Origin: an uncultured Clostridia bacterium
Lineage (GTDB): Bacteria; Bacillota; Clostridia; Lachnospirales; Lachnospiraceae
NCBI GenBank assembly: GCA_948472945.1
Contig: CAOKVX010000012.1
Location: forward strand, 18,400-82,399
Reading direction: 5' to 3'
DNA: 64,000 bases
The stretch's first letter is position 1, and each line of letters begins with the position of its first letter. Below the pieces are notes generated by a model. That model searched no databases and had not been told where the DNA came from. It saw nothing but the letters and a program-made list of their open reading frames with translations. Below are positions 63,740 through 64,000 of this stretch, one piece after another. Position numbers and translations under genes: made by a program.

Positions 63740-64000
63740 TGTATTACATCTCCTTGGAATTTGATAACAAAGAATAAGATAACATATTTATAGTGAATAA
63801 TCAATTATATGTTTAACCGGATATATACTTTTATGAATACCGATATAGCTAAACTAAAAATTAGGTTCATCATTTATATTACAATTGTCATTGTTGATTG
63901 ATATTAGATAAGGTAAAATTTTAGATTGCCAAAAGTATATTGAAAAAAGTTTTTGCATATGCTATAATGCCGATAGGCAAAAAGATATGACAGTTCCATG
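63740..64000 (+). promoter_or_regulatory. Upstream region of hisS and start of the next transcript
   Basis: 261 bases with no gene. On the plus strand a strong promoter at 63940-63968 (TTGAAA, 17 bases, TATAAT) drives a transcript leaving the window. On the minus strand a weaker TTGATT-17-TATCTT precedes hisS by about 70 bases. A short GCC-GATA-GGC hairpin follows the plus promoter start. Confidence 0.6.

Overview
The window reads as chromosome of a low-GC, Gram-positive Clostridia bacterium, most likely a member of the Lachnospiraceae. The evidence is a type A RNase P RNA, sporulation genes (spoIVA, yqfC, yqfD, a SpoVB-like flippase), an rpoD/dnaG macrooperon, a minimal SufC-SufB pair and Clostridia-specific families (DUF4867, TIGR03960/TIGR03936, DUF3048). 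Family placement is inference from gene content; a Lachnospira-like genome is my best guess but not proven. Most genes are on the minus strand and are housekeeping genes.

Layout. 0-7.6 kb: end of a histidine kinase, then (minus) traX-like, metallophosphoesterase, scpA, scpB; a plus-strand iron alcohol dehydrogenase; then the TIGR03960-TIGR03936-RNase G operon. 9.4-10.6 kb: tandem structured repeat, a decayed helicase/nuclease fragment and an orphan membrane protein. 11-13.4 kb: tyrS and a zinc-ribbon membrane protein (plus). 13.5-19.8 kb (minus): SpoVB/MurJ-like flippase, DUF3048 lipoprotein, ybeY, phoH, yqfD, yqfC, rpsU. 19.9-32.2 kb (minus): alaS, M14 peptidase, proA, fthC, DUF896, proB, two flavoproteins, a membrane protein and a membrane MutS-like ATPase. 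32.6-35.6 kb: NlpC/P60 hydrolase and spoIVA. 35.6-39.5 kb: an AT-rich accessory stretch with a LytTR regulator, a 40-residue membrane peptide, a divergent secreted protein, a TetR-flavodoxin pair and a secreted protein. 39.7-51.5 kb: dacF, purE, an HD-M29 fusion, a C39-like protein, rnpB, and the dgt-dnaG-rpoD-trmK-nucleoside kinase cluster. 51.7-64 kb: queH, aminotransferase, maf, DUF4867, an EAL signalling protein, serS, sufB, sufC, a ClC channel and hisS.

The most unusual signal is a two-copy element at 9459-9788 and 57413-57629, both read on the minus strand. Each copy has an extended -10 promoter, followed by a roughly 118-nt sequence that folds into a closed multi-helix junction, and then a protein gene (a radical SAM operon in one case, an EAL protein in the other). 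One long helix differs between the copies at six base pairs, and in all six both partners changed so that pairing is kept. Downstream of it, shorter 64-bp units repeat the rest of the fold without that helix. This looks like a portable promoter plus structured 5' leader RNA family; I cannot match it to a named RNA class from memory.

Other points worth attention are a TetR gene with two identical-type 13-bp operators placed in its own promoter, a ybeY gene with no canonical start codon where homology begins, short leader ORFs ahead of sufC and of the MutS-like gene, and several small genes under 60 codons (rpsU, the 40-residue membrane peptide).
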